Below are positions 23,629 to 30,996 of a stretch of 33,381 nucleotides of DNA, piece after piece. Both the position numbers and the translations under genes were made by a program. Numbering within the stretch: position 1 is the stretch's first letter; each line of letters opens with the position of its first letter. The notes beneath the pieces are model-generated. The model had not been told where the DNA came from. It did not search any database and saw only the letters and a program-made list of their open reading frames with translations. The stretch is taken from positions 1 through 33,381 of the forward strand of contig JAICPI010000025.1 in NCBI GenBank assembly GCA_025929895.1, written 5' to 3'. Origin of the DNA: Thermoleophilia bacterium. GTDB taxonomy: Bacteria; Actinomycetota; Thermoleophilia; Gaiellales; Gaiellaceae.

Positions 23629-23634
23629 CGGATA
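23629..23634 (-). promoter_or_regulatory. -10-like box of the GH15 gene (leaderless)
   Basis: TATCCG on the minus strand ends six bases before the ATG at 23622, in the 29-base gap after the sigma-factor gene. The last position departs from TANNNT, so support is weaker than at other sites. Confidence 0.35.
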
Positions 23635-23651
23635 CCCGGCGCCGCCGAGCC

Positions 23652-24512
23652 TTAGTCGGAGCCCGACCGCCCTCTGCCGCGGCCGCGGCCCTTGCCGGAG
23701 CCTTCGCCGGACGAGTCCTCGCGAGCCACGTCACCGCCGCGCCCGCGGCCGCGGCCGTGGCCGCTCGACGCGCTGCCCGGCCCGGAGTTGTCGAGGCGGA
23801 CGACAGCCGCCGGGGTGGAGCTCGGGACGGCACGGTCCTTCACCTCGACGGCGGCCGACGTCGCGGTCAGCGCCGCGACCAGCGCGGCGGCGCCCTTGGC
23901 CGCGAAGGCGGCCGTCGTCGCGGTGTCCGCGGGCCCGCCGAGCCGTGTGAGCGAGTCCTTGGCCCACGCGAGCGCGAAGCTCGGCACCACGCGGATGCGC
24001 TCGATCAGCCGCTTGCGGGCGCGGAAGATCAGCGTCTCGACCGCGGGCGGCGAGACGTCCATCGCGATCGCGACCTCGTCGTAGGAGAGCCCGCGCACCT
24101 CGCGCAGCAGGAGCGCCTCGCGCTGTCGCTCGGGCAGCTCGCCGAGCGCCTCACGGAGCTCGTCGACGTTCGCGGCCTGGACCGCGCCCTGGTAGGTCGC
24201 GTCGCCGTGCCCGTCGAGGTTCTCGTCGAGCGTCACGGTCGCCGGCGCGGCCATGCGGCTGCGGATCCGCATCCGGCACTCGTTCCTCGCGATCGTCGCC
24301 AGCCACGCGGCGGGGTCGTTCGGCCGCGTCCCGGCGCGGAGCGCGCGCTGAGCCGCGAGGAACGTCTGCTGGGTCGCGTCGGCGGCCTCCTCGACGTCGC
24401 GCAGCATCCCGCGGCAGAGCCCGGCGACCAGTCCCCGGTGGCGTGCATACAGCTCCGCCAGCCGGTCGGCGGCAGGATCTTCGGCGGCCTCAGGCCGTTC
24501 GAGCGCGCTCAT
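23652..24512 (-). CDS. ECF-type RNA polymerase sigma factor with C-terminal extension
   Basis: Sigma region 2 is at about 18-95 (ELYARHRGLVAGLCRGML, EEAADATQQTFLAAQRAL) and region 4 at about 120-170 (LPERQREALLLREVRGLSYDEVAIAM with the helix-turn-helix). Residues 175-286 are an unusual extension: a hydrophobic Ala-rich stretch (about 200-222) that could be a membrane helix, then a Gly/Arg/Ser-rich tail with repeated GRGRGRG. This may tether the factor or regulate it in cis, in place of a separate anti-sigma gene, which is absent. The ATG has AAGGGG upstream. It is divergent from a cupredoxin gene. Confidence 0.88.
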   Translation of the reverse strand: MSALERPEAAEDPAADRLAELYARHRGLVAGLCRGMLRDVEEAADATQQTFLAAQRALRAGTRPNDPAAWLATIARNECRMRIRSRMAAPATVTLDENLDGHGDATYQGAVQAANVDELREALGELPERQREALLLREVRGLSYDEVAIAMDVSPPAVETLIFRARKRLIERIRVVPSFALAWAKDSLTRLGGPADTATTAAFAAKGAAALVAALTATSAAVEVKDRAVPSSTPAAVVRLDNSGPGSASSGHGRGRGRGGDVAREDSSGEGSGKGRGRGRGRSGSD

Positions 24513-24647
24513 CTGACCCCTTCGGAATGGGACGTACCCTCGTCATCTGTATAGCCCAGATGCGGCGTGCCCGGATTTCTTGCGCGCAGGTTCTCGAGGC
24601 CCCGTGCATCCCCCAGGCGTCGTTCCATCGATCGAAGGAGAAGAGGC
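24513..24647. promoter_or_regulatory. Divergent control region, sigma factor / cupredoxin
   Basis: The 135-base gap carries a Shine-Dalgarno for each gene and, near 24548-24553 on the minus strand, a TATACA that could be a -10. A short inverted repeat ATCTG-N7-CAGAT spans 24545-24561. I found no convincing ECF-type -35/-10 pair, so self-activation by the sigma factor is not shown. Confidence 0.3.
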
Positions 24648-25019
24648 ATGGCACGCACGATCCTGCTCGTCGCCGCGACCGCCGCGGCCGCACTCGTCGG
24701 AGCGCTCGCGCTCGCGCTGCCCGGCCAGGCCGCAACGCCGAGGCTGGTCGCGAGCGTCGGGCCCGGCGACACGATCACGCTCCGAACCGCCACCGGGGCG
24801 AGGGTCCGGAACCTCCGGGCGGGCGTCTACACCGTGACGGTTCGCGACCGCTCGGGCGAGCACAACTTCCGCATCTCAGGCCCCGGCGTACGCAAGGCGA
24901 CGGGTGTCGGCTCGACCGGCACGGTCACGTGGAAGGTGCGGCTCGCGCGGGGGAAGGTCTACCGGTTCGTGTGCGACCCGCACTCGGACGACATGCGCGG
25001 GTCGTTCCGCACGCGTTAG
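24648..25019 (+). CDS. Secreted cupredoxin-like copper protein
   Basis: This 123-residue protein has a clear signal peptide (residues 1 to about 29: positive start, Ala/Leu-rich core, cleavage near GQAA). The mature part is a small beta-sandwich with a type 1 copper site: H72 (EHNFRISG), C109, H112 and M116 in FVCDPHSDDMRG. The Cx2Hx3M loop is one residue shorter than in plastocyanin. It should be a periplasmic or cell-surface electron-transfer or copper-binding protein. GAAGGAG precedes the ATG. Its stop overlaps that of dnaE2 by four bases. Confidence 0.85.
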   Translation: MARTILLVAATAAAALVGALALALPGQAATPRLVASVGPGDTITLRTATGARVRNLRAGVYTVTVRDRSGEHNFRISGPGVRKATGVGSTGTVTWKVRLARGKVYRFVCDPHSDDMRGSFRTR

Positions 25020-28000
25020 CGTCTTCCAAAGTGGTGTGCGTCGGGGAGCGCGTCGTTGACGGCGTGCTCCCCGGACACCCTTCGCGCCAGCGGGCCGAGC
25101 GTCTCCAGCCGGTCGACGAGGACGTTCTGGTTCCGCCCGATCTTCTCGAAGCGGCCGCTCGCGAGCAGCAGCGGCTCGCCGCGGACGATCGCGCGATGGC
25201 GGTCGTACACGTGCGGCGGGACGATCAGGTTCACCTGCCCGAACTCGTCCTCGAGCAGCATGAAGACGATCCCCTTGGCGGTCGCGGGACGCTGCCGCGC
25301 CACCGCCATGCCCGCGACCGCGACCTGCGTGCGATGGGCCTGCTCGCGAAGCGTCCGCGTCGAGAGCGTGTCGGCCGGGAGGAACGGCCGCAGCAGCTCG
25401 AGCGGGTGGACGCCGACGGAGACTCCCGTCAGGCGGTAGTCCGCGAGCATCCGCTCCCAGCGTGTCTGCTCCGCGAGCTCCGGCGTCTCGACGGTCGGGT
25501 CGAGCGCCAGCGCGAGCTGGTGCTCCTCCCCGCCGGAGCCGGGCACGGTCTGCGCGCGCGGCACGAGCCCGAGCTCCCAGAGCAGCGTGCGGCGGCTCAC
25601 GCCGAGGCCGTCGCAGGCACCCGACTGCACGAGCGCCTCGAGCTCGTCGCGGCCGAGCGCGGTTCTCTGTGCCAAGCTGACGATGTCGGCGAACGGGCCC
25701 GCGCGCTCGCGCGCCTCGACGAGCGCCCGCGCGTCGTCCTCGCCGACGTGCGCCACGTACTCGATCCCCATGCGGACCGCTCCGTCCTCGTTCGAGCACT
25801 TCGCGAGCGAGCGGTTGACGTCGGGCGGGCGCACCTCCACCCCGCGCCGCTGCGCGTCGCGCACGAGTGTCGAGGGCGGGTAGAAGCCCATCGGCTGCGC
25901 GTTCAGGAGCGAGCAGAGGAACTCGGTCGGGTAGTAGTGGCGCAGCCACGCCGACTGGTACGCGAGCAGCCCGAACGCCGCGGCGTGCGACTTCGGGAAG
26001 CCGAAGCCCGAGAACCCGGTCAGCTTGTCGTAGACCTTGTCCGCCGTCTCGCGCTCGACGCCCTTGGCGAGCGCGCCGTCGACGAAGCGCGCGCGGAACG
26101 CCTCGAGCGCCTCCTCGGAGCGCTTGCGGCTCATCGCCCGCCGCAGTCCCTCGGCCTCCCCCACGCTGAAGCCCGCGAGCGCCATCGCGACGTGGAGCAC
26201 CTGCTCCTGGAAGACGATCGCCCCGTGCGTCTCGCCGAGCGGCTCCTCGAGCAGCGGGTGGTCGAACGCCGGCTTGAACGTCGGATCGGCGCGCAGCCGC
26301 TCGTGGTTCGCGACGTACGGGTGCACCGCCTTGCCCTGGATCGGCCCGGGGCGAACGAGCGCGACCTGGACCGTGAGGTCCTCGAGGTTCGCCGGCCTCG
26401 TGCGCAGGAGGCTCTGCATCTGCGCACGGCTCTCGATCTGGAACGTGCCCACGGTGTCCGCGCGCTGGATCTCGTCGTAGACGTCCCGGTCGTCGAGCGC
26501 GATCCGCGAGAGGTCGATCGGCTTCGTGTGCACGCGCGCGATCTCGCTCACGCACTCCTCGACGGCGGAGAGCATCCCGAGCCCGAGCAGGTCGATCTTC
26601 ATGAAGCCCGCGTCGGAGCACGAGTCCTTGTCCCACTGGCAGAGCTGTCGTCCCGTCATCGCCGCGGGCTGCACGGGGACGAGCTCGACGAGCGGGCGCG
26701 AGGAGATGATCATCCCGCCCGGGTGCTGGGAGACGTGCCTGGGTAGACCGGCGATCTCGGTGCAGCACTCGACGAAAGCGCGCCACCGCGGCGAGAGGAG
26801 CTTGCGCTCGGCGTCGGGGAGCGTCGCGAGGTCCTGCGCGACCTTCCGTGCGTTCCAGCCCTCGGTGATCTTCGCGAGCCGCTCGAGCTCGGCAGACGGC
26901 AGGCCGAGCGCCTTGCCGACGTCGCGGATCGCGCCGCGCGAGCGGTACGTCGCGAACGACGCGACGAGCGCGGCGTGCTCGCGGCCGTAGCGCTCGGTCA
27001 CGCGGACGATGAGCTTCTCGCGGATGTCGCGCGGGAAGTCGAGGTCGATGTCGGGCACGCCGCGCATCTCGTCGTTGATGAAGCGCCCGAGCGAGAGACC
27101 GGCGGTGATCGGATCGACGTGCGAAAGGCCGGTCAGGTAGCAGACGATCGAGCCGACCGAGCTGCCGCGCCCGCGTCCAGGCGGGAGCACGTGCCGCGGC
27201 GCGTCGCCACCGCGGACCTCCCGCGCGCACTCGGCCGCGAGCTCGAGCACCTCGTGGTGGAGGAGGAAGAAGCCGTCCAGTCCGAGCCGCGTGATCAGCG
27301 CGAGCTCTTCGTCGAGCCGCTCGCGCGCTCTGCGCTTGTGCCCGTTCGAACCCGCGTAGCGCTCGGCGAAGGCGCTGTCGCAGACGCGCCGCAGCTTCGT
27401 GCTCGCGGGCTCGCCGTCGGCGAAGTCGGGGTAGCTGTACCCGAGGTCGGCGGTCAGGTCGAAGCGGAGGCGGTCCGCGAGCTCGCCGGCGCGCTCGACC
27501 GCGCCGCGGTCGTCCGGGAAGCGCTCGAGCACCTCGTCGGGCGAAAGCAGGACCGCCTCGTGGTTGCCGCGGCGCTCCCGCTCGCACCCGTCGAGCGAGG
27601 TGCACGCGCGGATCGCCACGAGCACGTCCTGGAGTTGCGTGCGACGCGGATGGTGCGCGTGGACGTCCCCGGTCGCGACGGTCCGCACGCCGACCGCCTC
27701 GGCGAGGTCGCGCAAGGCCGCGTTACGGCGGCCGTCGCCGCGCTCGTACGGGCGCTGGAGCTCGACGAAGAAGCGGTCCCGCCCGAACGCGCGGGCGAGT
27801 CGTGCGGCGGCGTTCGGATCGCGCACGCCCAACCCCATCCGCGCGCAGCCCGAGAGGCAGACGAGCCCCTCGTTTCGCTCTTCGAGCAGCTCGAGCGGGA
27901 GCGCGGGGTCGAGCGGCGGGTCCTCGGGCTTCGGCCGCGTGTGCGCGTGCGCGGCGGTGAGCAGCAGGCAGAGATTCGCGTAACCGCGCGCGTTCTCGAC

Positions 28001-28234
28001 GAGGAGGCTCACATGAGCTCCGCCCTCGAGCGTGATCTCCGCGCCCGTGATCGCGCGAACGCCGAACGCCTTCGCTGCGTGCGCGAACTCGAGCGAGCCG
28101 TAGACGCCGTCGTGGTCCGTGAGCGCGAGCGTCTCGTAGCCGAGCTCCGCGGCTCGGAGCGCGAGCTCCTCCGGGAGCGACGCACCGTCGAGGAACGAGT
28201 ACGCCGAGTGCGCGTGCAGCTCGACGTAGCTCAT
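25016..28234 (-). CDS. dnaE2: Error-prone DNA polymerase III alpha subunit DnaE2
   Basis: This C-family DNA polymerase of 1072 residues performs damage-induced translesion synthesis. The N-terminal PHP domain (ELHAHSAYSFLDGAS, LTDHDGVYG) keeps its metal ligands. Polymerase motifs are GRGRGSSVGSI, the catalytic PDIDLDF (D395, D397), FQEQVLHVAMALAG and FGFPKSHAAAFG. The C-terminus has an OB-fold (IVFMLLEDEFG) and no tau-binding tail. Length and motif pattern match DnaE2 rather than replicative DnaE1. The start is the ATG at 28234, eight bases after TACTCC. No SOS box is visible upstream, unlike imuB. The accessory gene imuA' is not in the window. Confidence 0.95.
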   Translation of the reverse strand: MSYVELHAHSAYSFLDGASLPEELALRAAELGYETLALTDHDGVYGSLEFAHAAKAFGVRAITGAEITLEGGAHVSLLVENARGYANLCLLLTAAHAHTRPKPEDPPLDPALPLELLEERNEGLVCLSGCARMGLGVRDPNAAARLARAFGRDRFFVELQRPYERGDGRRNAALRDLAEAVGVRTVATGDVHAHHPRRTQLQDVLVAIRACTSLDGCERERRGNHEAVLLSPDEVLERFPDDRGAVERAGELADRLRFDLTADLGYSYPDFADGEPASTKLRRVCDSAFAERYAGSNGHKRRARERLDEELALITRLGLDGFFLLHHEVLELAAECAREVRGGDAPRHVLPPGRGRGSSVGSIVCYLTGLSHVDPITAGLSLGRFINDEMRGVPDIDLDFPRDIREKLIVRVTERYGREHAALVASFATYRSRGAIRDVGKALGLPSAELERLAKITEGWNARKVAQDLATLPDAERKLLSPRWRAFVECCTEIAGLPRHVSQHPGGMIISSRPLVELVPVQPAAMTGRQLCQWDKDSCSDAGFMKIDLLGLGMLSAVEECVSEIARVHTKPIDLSRIALDDRDVYDEIQRADTVGTFQIESRAQMQSLLRTRPANLEDLTVQVALVRPGPIQGKAVHPYVANHERLRADPTFKPAFDHPLLEEPLGETHGAIVFQEQVLHVAMALAGFSVGEAEGLRRAMSRKRSEEALEAFRARFVDGALAKGVERETADKVYDKLTGFSGFGFPKSHAAAFGLLAYQSAWLRHYYPTEFLCSLLNAQPMGFYPPSTLVRDAQRRGVEVRPPDVNRSLAKCSNEDGAVRMGIEYVAHVGEDDARALVEARERAGPFADIVSLAQRTALGRDELEALVQSGACDGLGVSRRTLLWELGLVPRAQTVPGSGGEEHQLALALDPTVETPELAEQTRWERMLADYRLTGVSVGVHPLELLRPFLPADTLSTRTLREQAHRTQVAVAGMAVARQRPATAKGIVFMLLEDEFGQVNLIVPPHVYDRHRAIVRGEPLLLASGRFEKIGRNQNVLVDRLETLGPLARRVSGEHAVNDALPDAHHFGRR

Positions 28235-28242
28235 GCGGCCGG

Positions 28243-28252
28243 GGAGTAGGCT
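28243..28252. promoter_or_regulatory. Overlapping divergent -10 boxes, dnaE2 / bicupin
   Basis: On the minus strand, TACTCC (28243-28248) ends eight bases before the dnaE2 ATG. On the plus strand, TAGGCT (28247-28252) ends eight bases before the ATG at 28261. The boxes share a TA pair. No Shine-Dalgarno precedes either start. Confidence 0.45.
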
Positions 28253-28260
28253 CCATGGGC

Positions 28261-29043
28261 ATGGACGCCGTGCCTCCCGGTCCAGGCGACAAGCTGCTGC
28301 ACGACGATCTCTTCGTCTCCGTGCTCGAGGCGACGATGAACGTCGAGCCACATGTCCACCGCGAGCACGTCGACTCCTTCTACGTGCTCGAGGGGACCTT
28401 CACGTTCGACCGGTCGGGCGAGGAGGTGCCACTCGTCCCCGGCGACTACGGCCTCGCGCCTGCGCTCCTCGTCCACGGCTTCCGGCCCGGTGACGCACAC
28501 GTCCTGAACATCCACGCCCCCGGTCGGTTCTGGTCGCTGACGCGCACCGCGCGCCGCGAGGGTCGCAAGCTCGACCCTGCCGAGTACGACTCCCACGACC
28601 CGCCCGCCGACGGCGGGCTGCCGAGGTCCGCGGCGATCGTCCGCCGCGCCGGCGAGGGCGAGACCTTCAGCGGCCCGAACCACACGGTGCGTGTCAAGGC
28701 GGCGCTGCCCGAGCTCTGCGTGTTCGAGAGCGACCTCGGCCCCGGCTGGGCCGGGCCGTCGGTGCACCTGCATCGCGCGCACATCGATGCGTTCTACGTC
28801 CTCGACGGCCTGGTCGCGCTCGAGCTCGACGGCGCGTCGCACGTGCTCCAGCGCGGGGGCTTCGTCGCGGTCGAGCCCGGTGTCCCGCACACCTTCCACA
28901 ACCGAGGCGATCGGCCCGCCCGGATCCTCAACCTGCACGCGCCGGGCATGCGCTTCGACGAGTACATCCGCAGGCTCCAGACGGGGGAGGGCGGACGCGA
29001 GTTCGCGGAGCGCTACGACGTCTACGAAGTCGAGTCCGACTGA
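28261..29043 (+). CDS. Bicupin protein
   Basis: This 260-residue protein has two cupin domains. The first (about 10-95) has HVHREHVDSFYVLEG and a reduced second motif. The second (about 140-240) has HLHRAHIDAFYVLDG and PGVPHTFHNRG, both with the HxH metal pair. The Phe-Tyr-Val-Leu and NxHAP elements occur in both halves and in the single cupin at 31298, so the three domains are related. Metal-dependent oxygenase, isomerase or simple binding roles are all possible. The ATG at 28261 is preferred over 28255 because of box spacing. Confidence 0.85.
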   Translation: MDAVPPGPGDKLLHDDLFVSVLEATMNVEPHVHREHVDSFYVLEGTFTFDRSGEEVPLVPGDYGLAPALLVHGFRPGDAHVLNIHAPGRFWSLTRTARREGRKLDPAEYDSHDPPADGGLPRSAAIVRRAGEGETFSGPNHTVRVKAALPELCVFESDLGPGWAGPSVHLHRAHIDAFYVLDGLVALELDGASHVLQRGGFVAVEPGVPHTFHNRGDRPARILNLHAPGMRFDEYIRRLQTGEGGREFAERYDVYEVESD

Positions 29044-29109
29044 GCGAAACTCTTCGGGCCCGCGCGCCGTTGGAGGAACGTCCCCGCAAATCCCGAACCA
29101 GGAGCGCCC

Positions 29110-29184
29110 GTGGGTCTGCTCGTCTCCATCATGGTCACGCTGGTCGTCGTCGCGACGACGCTTGCGTTCTCCGTCGGCGCCTAA
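29110..29184 (+). CDS. 24-residue single-pass membrane microprotein
   Basis: A GTG-initiated frame of 24 codons encodes MGLLVSIMVTLVVVATTLAF plus four residues, a nearly uninterrupted hydrophobic helix. AGGAG lies five bases before the GTG. The TAA stop overlaps the stop of the convergent DUF6504 gene by four bases, the same arrangement as other convergent pairs here. The 66 bases between the bicupin stop and this frame hold nothing else recognisable. Function is unknown. Size alone makes this tentative. Confidence 0.5.
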   Translation: MGLLVSIMVTLVVVATTLAFSVGA

Positions 29185-29459
29185 GCTCCGCGCTGGCTGA
29201 ACCATCGGCTGCGCTCCTCGTCGCGGAAGACGACGAGGTTCTGCCCCGACTCGAGCACGAGCTCGAAGTAGCGGCGCTGTACCGGCTCCTCGGTCCACCA
29301 GCGGTCGACCACGCGCCACTCTTCGCGGACGAGCGCGACTCCTTGACGGTTGACGAGCCGCGGTGTCCCGTCGAATCGCGCCTCGACGAGCGCCGGCTGC
29401 GGCTCGTTCAGTCGTCGCGAGGAACGAACAGCGCCCGGGCTTCGGGAATCCGCGACCAC
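29181..29459 (-). CDS. DUF6504-type protein, partner of ImuB
   Basis: This small protein of 92 residues has the core RFDGTPRLVNRQGVAL, VREEWRVVDRWW and YFELVLESGQNLVVFRDE, as in DUF6504 proteins commonly found next to actinobacterial Y-family polymerase genes. The function is not established. The GTG at 29459 is chosen because a perfect GGAGGT (minus strand, 29466-29471) lies six bases upstream. This makes it overlap the end of imuB by 52 bases. Otherwise only a CTG near the imuB stop would be available. Confidence 0.75.
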   Translation of the reverse strand: MVADSRSPGAVRSSRRLNEPQPALVEARFDGTPRLVNRQGVALVREEWRVVDRWWTEEPVQRRYFELVLESGQNLVVFRDEERSRWFSQRGA

Positions 29460-30592
29460 GGCGCCACCTCCACGACCGACGCGACCGAGCCCGAGCCGGT
29501 GCTCGCGCGCACCTGGCGCAGGCCTTCCCTCAGGCGGCTCTGGAGCTCGGCGCCCGCCGCCTGCACGAGCTCGAGCTGCTGGCCCTGCGACTCGGTCAGC
29601 TCGACGAGCTCCAGCCGGAGGGAGAGGACCGGCGCCGGCAGCTCGGCGAGCTTCGGGCCGAGGGCGTGGCGCAGGCGGTCGCGCTCGGCCGTCGGCTCGC
29701 GCAGCGTGACCGTGCGGCGCCAGGAGCCCCCGCCCACCAGCCGTGCCGACAGGGCGACCTTGCGGATGAACCGTCCATCGCGCTCCTTTCGCTCGAGGAT
29801 GCGGTCGAGCAGCGCGCCGAACGCGCGCCGCAGCGTGAGCTCGTTCCCGATCGCCTCTGGGAACTCGAGCTCCTCGTAGAGCTCGGCCGGCGGGCGCCGC
29901 CCCAGCACCCGCCGCGCCGTGCCCCCTCTCGCCAGGCTCCAGGCACGCCGGCCGTCCGGCCCCAATCGTTCGGCAACGGCGGCTCTCGGGAGCCCGGCAA
30001 GCTCTCCGAGTCGTTTCACGCCCAGCTCGCGCAGCTCGAGTTGCCGCCGCTCGTCGAGCGGGAGCAGCGAGAGCGGCAGCGGGGCGAGGAAGTCGGGCAG
30101 CTGCGCGTCGGAGACGACGAGCGCCTGGCCGGCGCGCGCGACGTTCGCGGCCGCGAGCGCGGCGAAGCGGCGCTCGGCGGCGCCCACGCGGGCGTCCCAG
30201 CCTGCGCCGACGGCGGCGAGTGCGCGGCGGAGCGCGGCCTCGAGCCCGCCGTAGAGCCGCTCGACGCCCCGGGTCTCGAAGTACGCGCTGCCGGGCTCGG
30301 CCGTCTCGACGGCGAAGCCGGCGTCCTCGAGCCGGCGCAGGATCTCCTCCCACGCCTGCTCGGCCGCCGAGGGGTCCTCCTCGACGAGCACGAGGCGCGG
30401 GCAGGTCGCGAGCGCCTCCCCCATCCGCATTCCCGGCTGGACGCCCTGCGCCTCGGCTGCGGCCGTCACCGGGCCGAGCAGCGGCTCCTCCCCGGCGGGC
30501 GGCGCGAGAGCCGCGGGAGTCGCAGCCAGCGAGGGCCGCGAGCGCAGCGCCGCCCGCAGCGGGAACCCTGGAATGGCGAGGCAGGCGATCAT
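29408..30592 (-). CDS. imuB: ImuB, inactive Y-family polymerase of the mutasome
   Basis: This 394-residue Y-family-like protein acts as an adaptor that brings DnaE2 and the beta clamp to lesions. The fold is recognisable (ARSRPS-like finger region, LGVKRLGELAGLP helix-hairpin-helix, little-finger domain at 270-380). The acidic catalytic residues are missing: the first motif reads CLAIPGFPLRAAL without Asp, and the SAYFETRGVERLYGG region lacks the Asp-Glu pair. This is typical for ImuB. Two SOS boxes lie directly upstream of the ATG, so it should be LexA-repressed. dnaE2 is about 1.2 kb downstream, separated by plus-strand genes. Confidence 0.9.
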   Translation of the reverse strand: MIACLAIPGFPLRAALRSRPSLAATPAALAPPAGEEPLLGPVTAAAEAQGVQPGMRMGEALATCPRLVLVEEDPSAAEQAWEEILRRLEDAGFAVETAEPGSAYFETRGVERLYGGLEAALRRALAAVGAGWDARVGAAERRFAALAAANVARAGQALVVSDAQLPDFLAPLPLSLLPLDERRQLELRELGVKRLGELAGLPRAAVAERLGPDGRRAWSLARGGTARRVLGRRPPAELYEELEFPEAIGNELTLRRAFGALLDRILERKERDGRFIRKVALSARLVGGGSWRRTVTLREPTAERDRLRHALGPKLAELPAPVLSLRLELVELTESQGQQLELVQAAGAELQSRLREGLRQVRASTGSGSVASVVEVAPWSRIPEARALFVPRDD

Positions 30593-30594
30593 GG

Positions 30595-30624
30595 GAACGT
30601 ATGTTCTATACGAACACACGTTCG
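30595..30624. promoter_or_regulatory. Tandem LexA (SOS) boxes
   Basis: Two perfect copies of the Gram-positive/actinobacterial SOS core GAAC-N4-GTTC lie at 30595-30606 and 30612-30623. The second extends to CGAACACACGTTCG. Both fit the CGAAC-RNRY-GTTCG consensus, and they are 17 bp apart. They cover the imuB promoter region and lie beside the divergent toxin-antitoxin promoter, so LexA could influence both. Confidence 0.85.
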
Positions 30625-30633
30625 TCGTCAAGT

Positions 30634-30654
30634 GTGTACACATTCGTGTACACT
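30634..30654. promoter_or_regulatory. Toxin-antitoxin operator and promoter
   Basis: Two identical 8-bp palindromes GTGTACAC lie at 30634-30641 and 30646-30653, centres 12 bp apart. The second overlaps TACACT (30649-30654), a -10 box that ends six bases before the antitoxin ATG. The layout fits autorepression by the antitoxin or the toxin-antitoxin complex; binding itself is inferred. Confidence 0.65.
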
Positions 30655-30660
30655 AAAACG

Positions 30661-30996
30661 ATGTCACGACCCAGGCGCGACGCACCAGAGATCTTGTCTA
30701 CCCGTGATACGCGTTACCACCTTACGACGTTTCTCAAGACGTTCAGAGAGGCTGGTGCGAGGGCCGAGCCGATCTTCTTTGGCGCTCACCGTCGGCGCGA
30801 GGCCGTGGTCATCGCGGCCGAGGCCTATGACGAACTCCTTGATGCTCTCGACGATGCAGCAATTGCGCTCGAAGTGCGGAATCGCGATGCAGCCGACACG
30901 GGCGAACGGATCGAACTTGCCGATCTGATCCGTCGTCAGGGATTCGACCCCGCCGAATTCGGTGTGAGTGAACCTTCGCGTCCGGTCGCGCGCTGA
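30661..30996 (+). CDS. Phd/YefM-like type II antitoxin
   Basis: This 111-residue protein has a basic N-terminus and the core RAEPIFFGAHRRREAVVIAAEAYDELLDAL in the Phd/YefM pattern (strand-turn-strand followed by a helix); I quote it in two overlapping parts: EPIFFGAHRRREAVVIAAEA, then YDELLDAL. A charged helical tail would wrap the toxin. The start is leaderless-like. The gene overlaps the toxin by 29 bases. GC content and third-position GC are visibly lower than in the flanking genes, suggesting recent horizontal gain. Confidence 0.82.
   Translation: MSRPRRDAPEILSTRDTRYHLTTFLKTFREAGARAEPIFFGAHRRREAVVIAAEAYDELLDALDDAAIALEVRNRDAADTGERIELADLIRRQGFDPAEFGVSEPSRPVAR

Noticed and set aside
24513-24647. 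ECF-type autoregulatory promoter (GGAAC/CGTC-like) between sigma factor and cupredoxin
   Set aside because: The GGAAT and CGTC elements present are only about 12 bases apart, not the usual 16-17, so support is insufficient.
28261-30592. imuA' gene completing the ImuA'-ImuB-DnaE2 cassette
   Set aside because: The genes between dnaE2 and imuB are cupin, microprotein and DUF6504; no RecA-like protein is encoded here.
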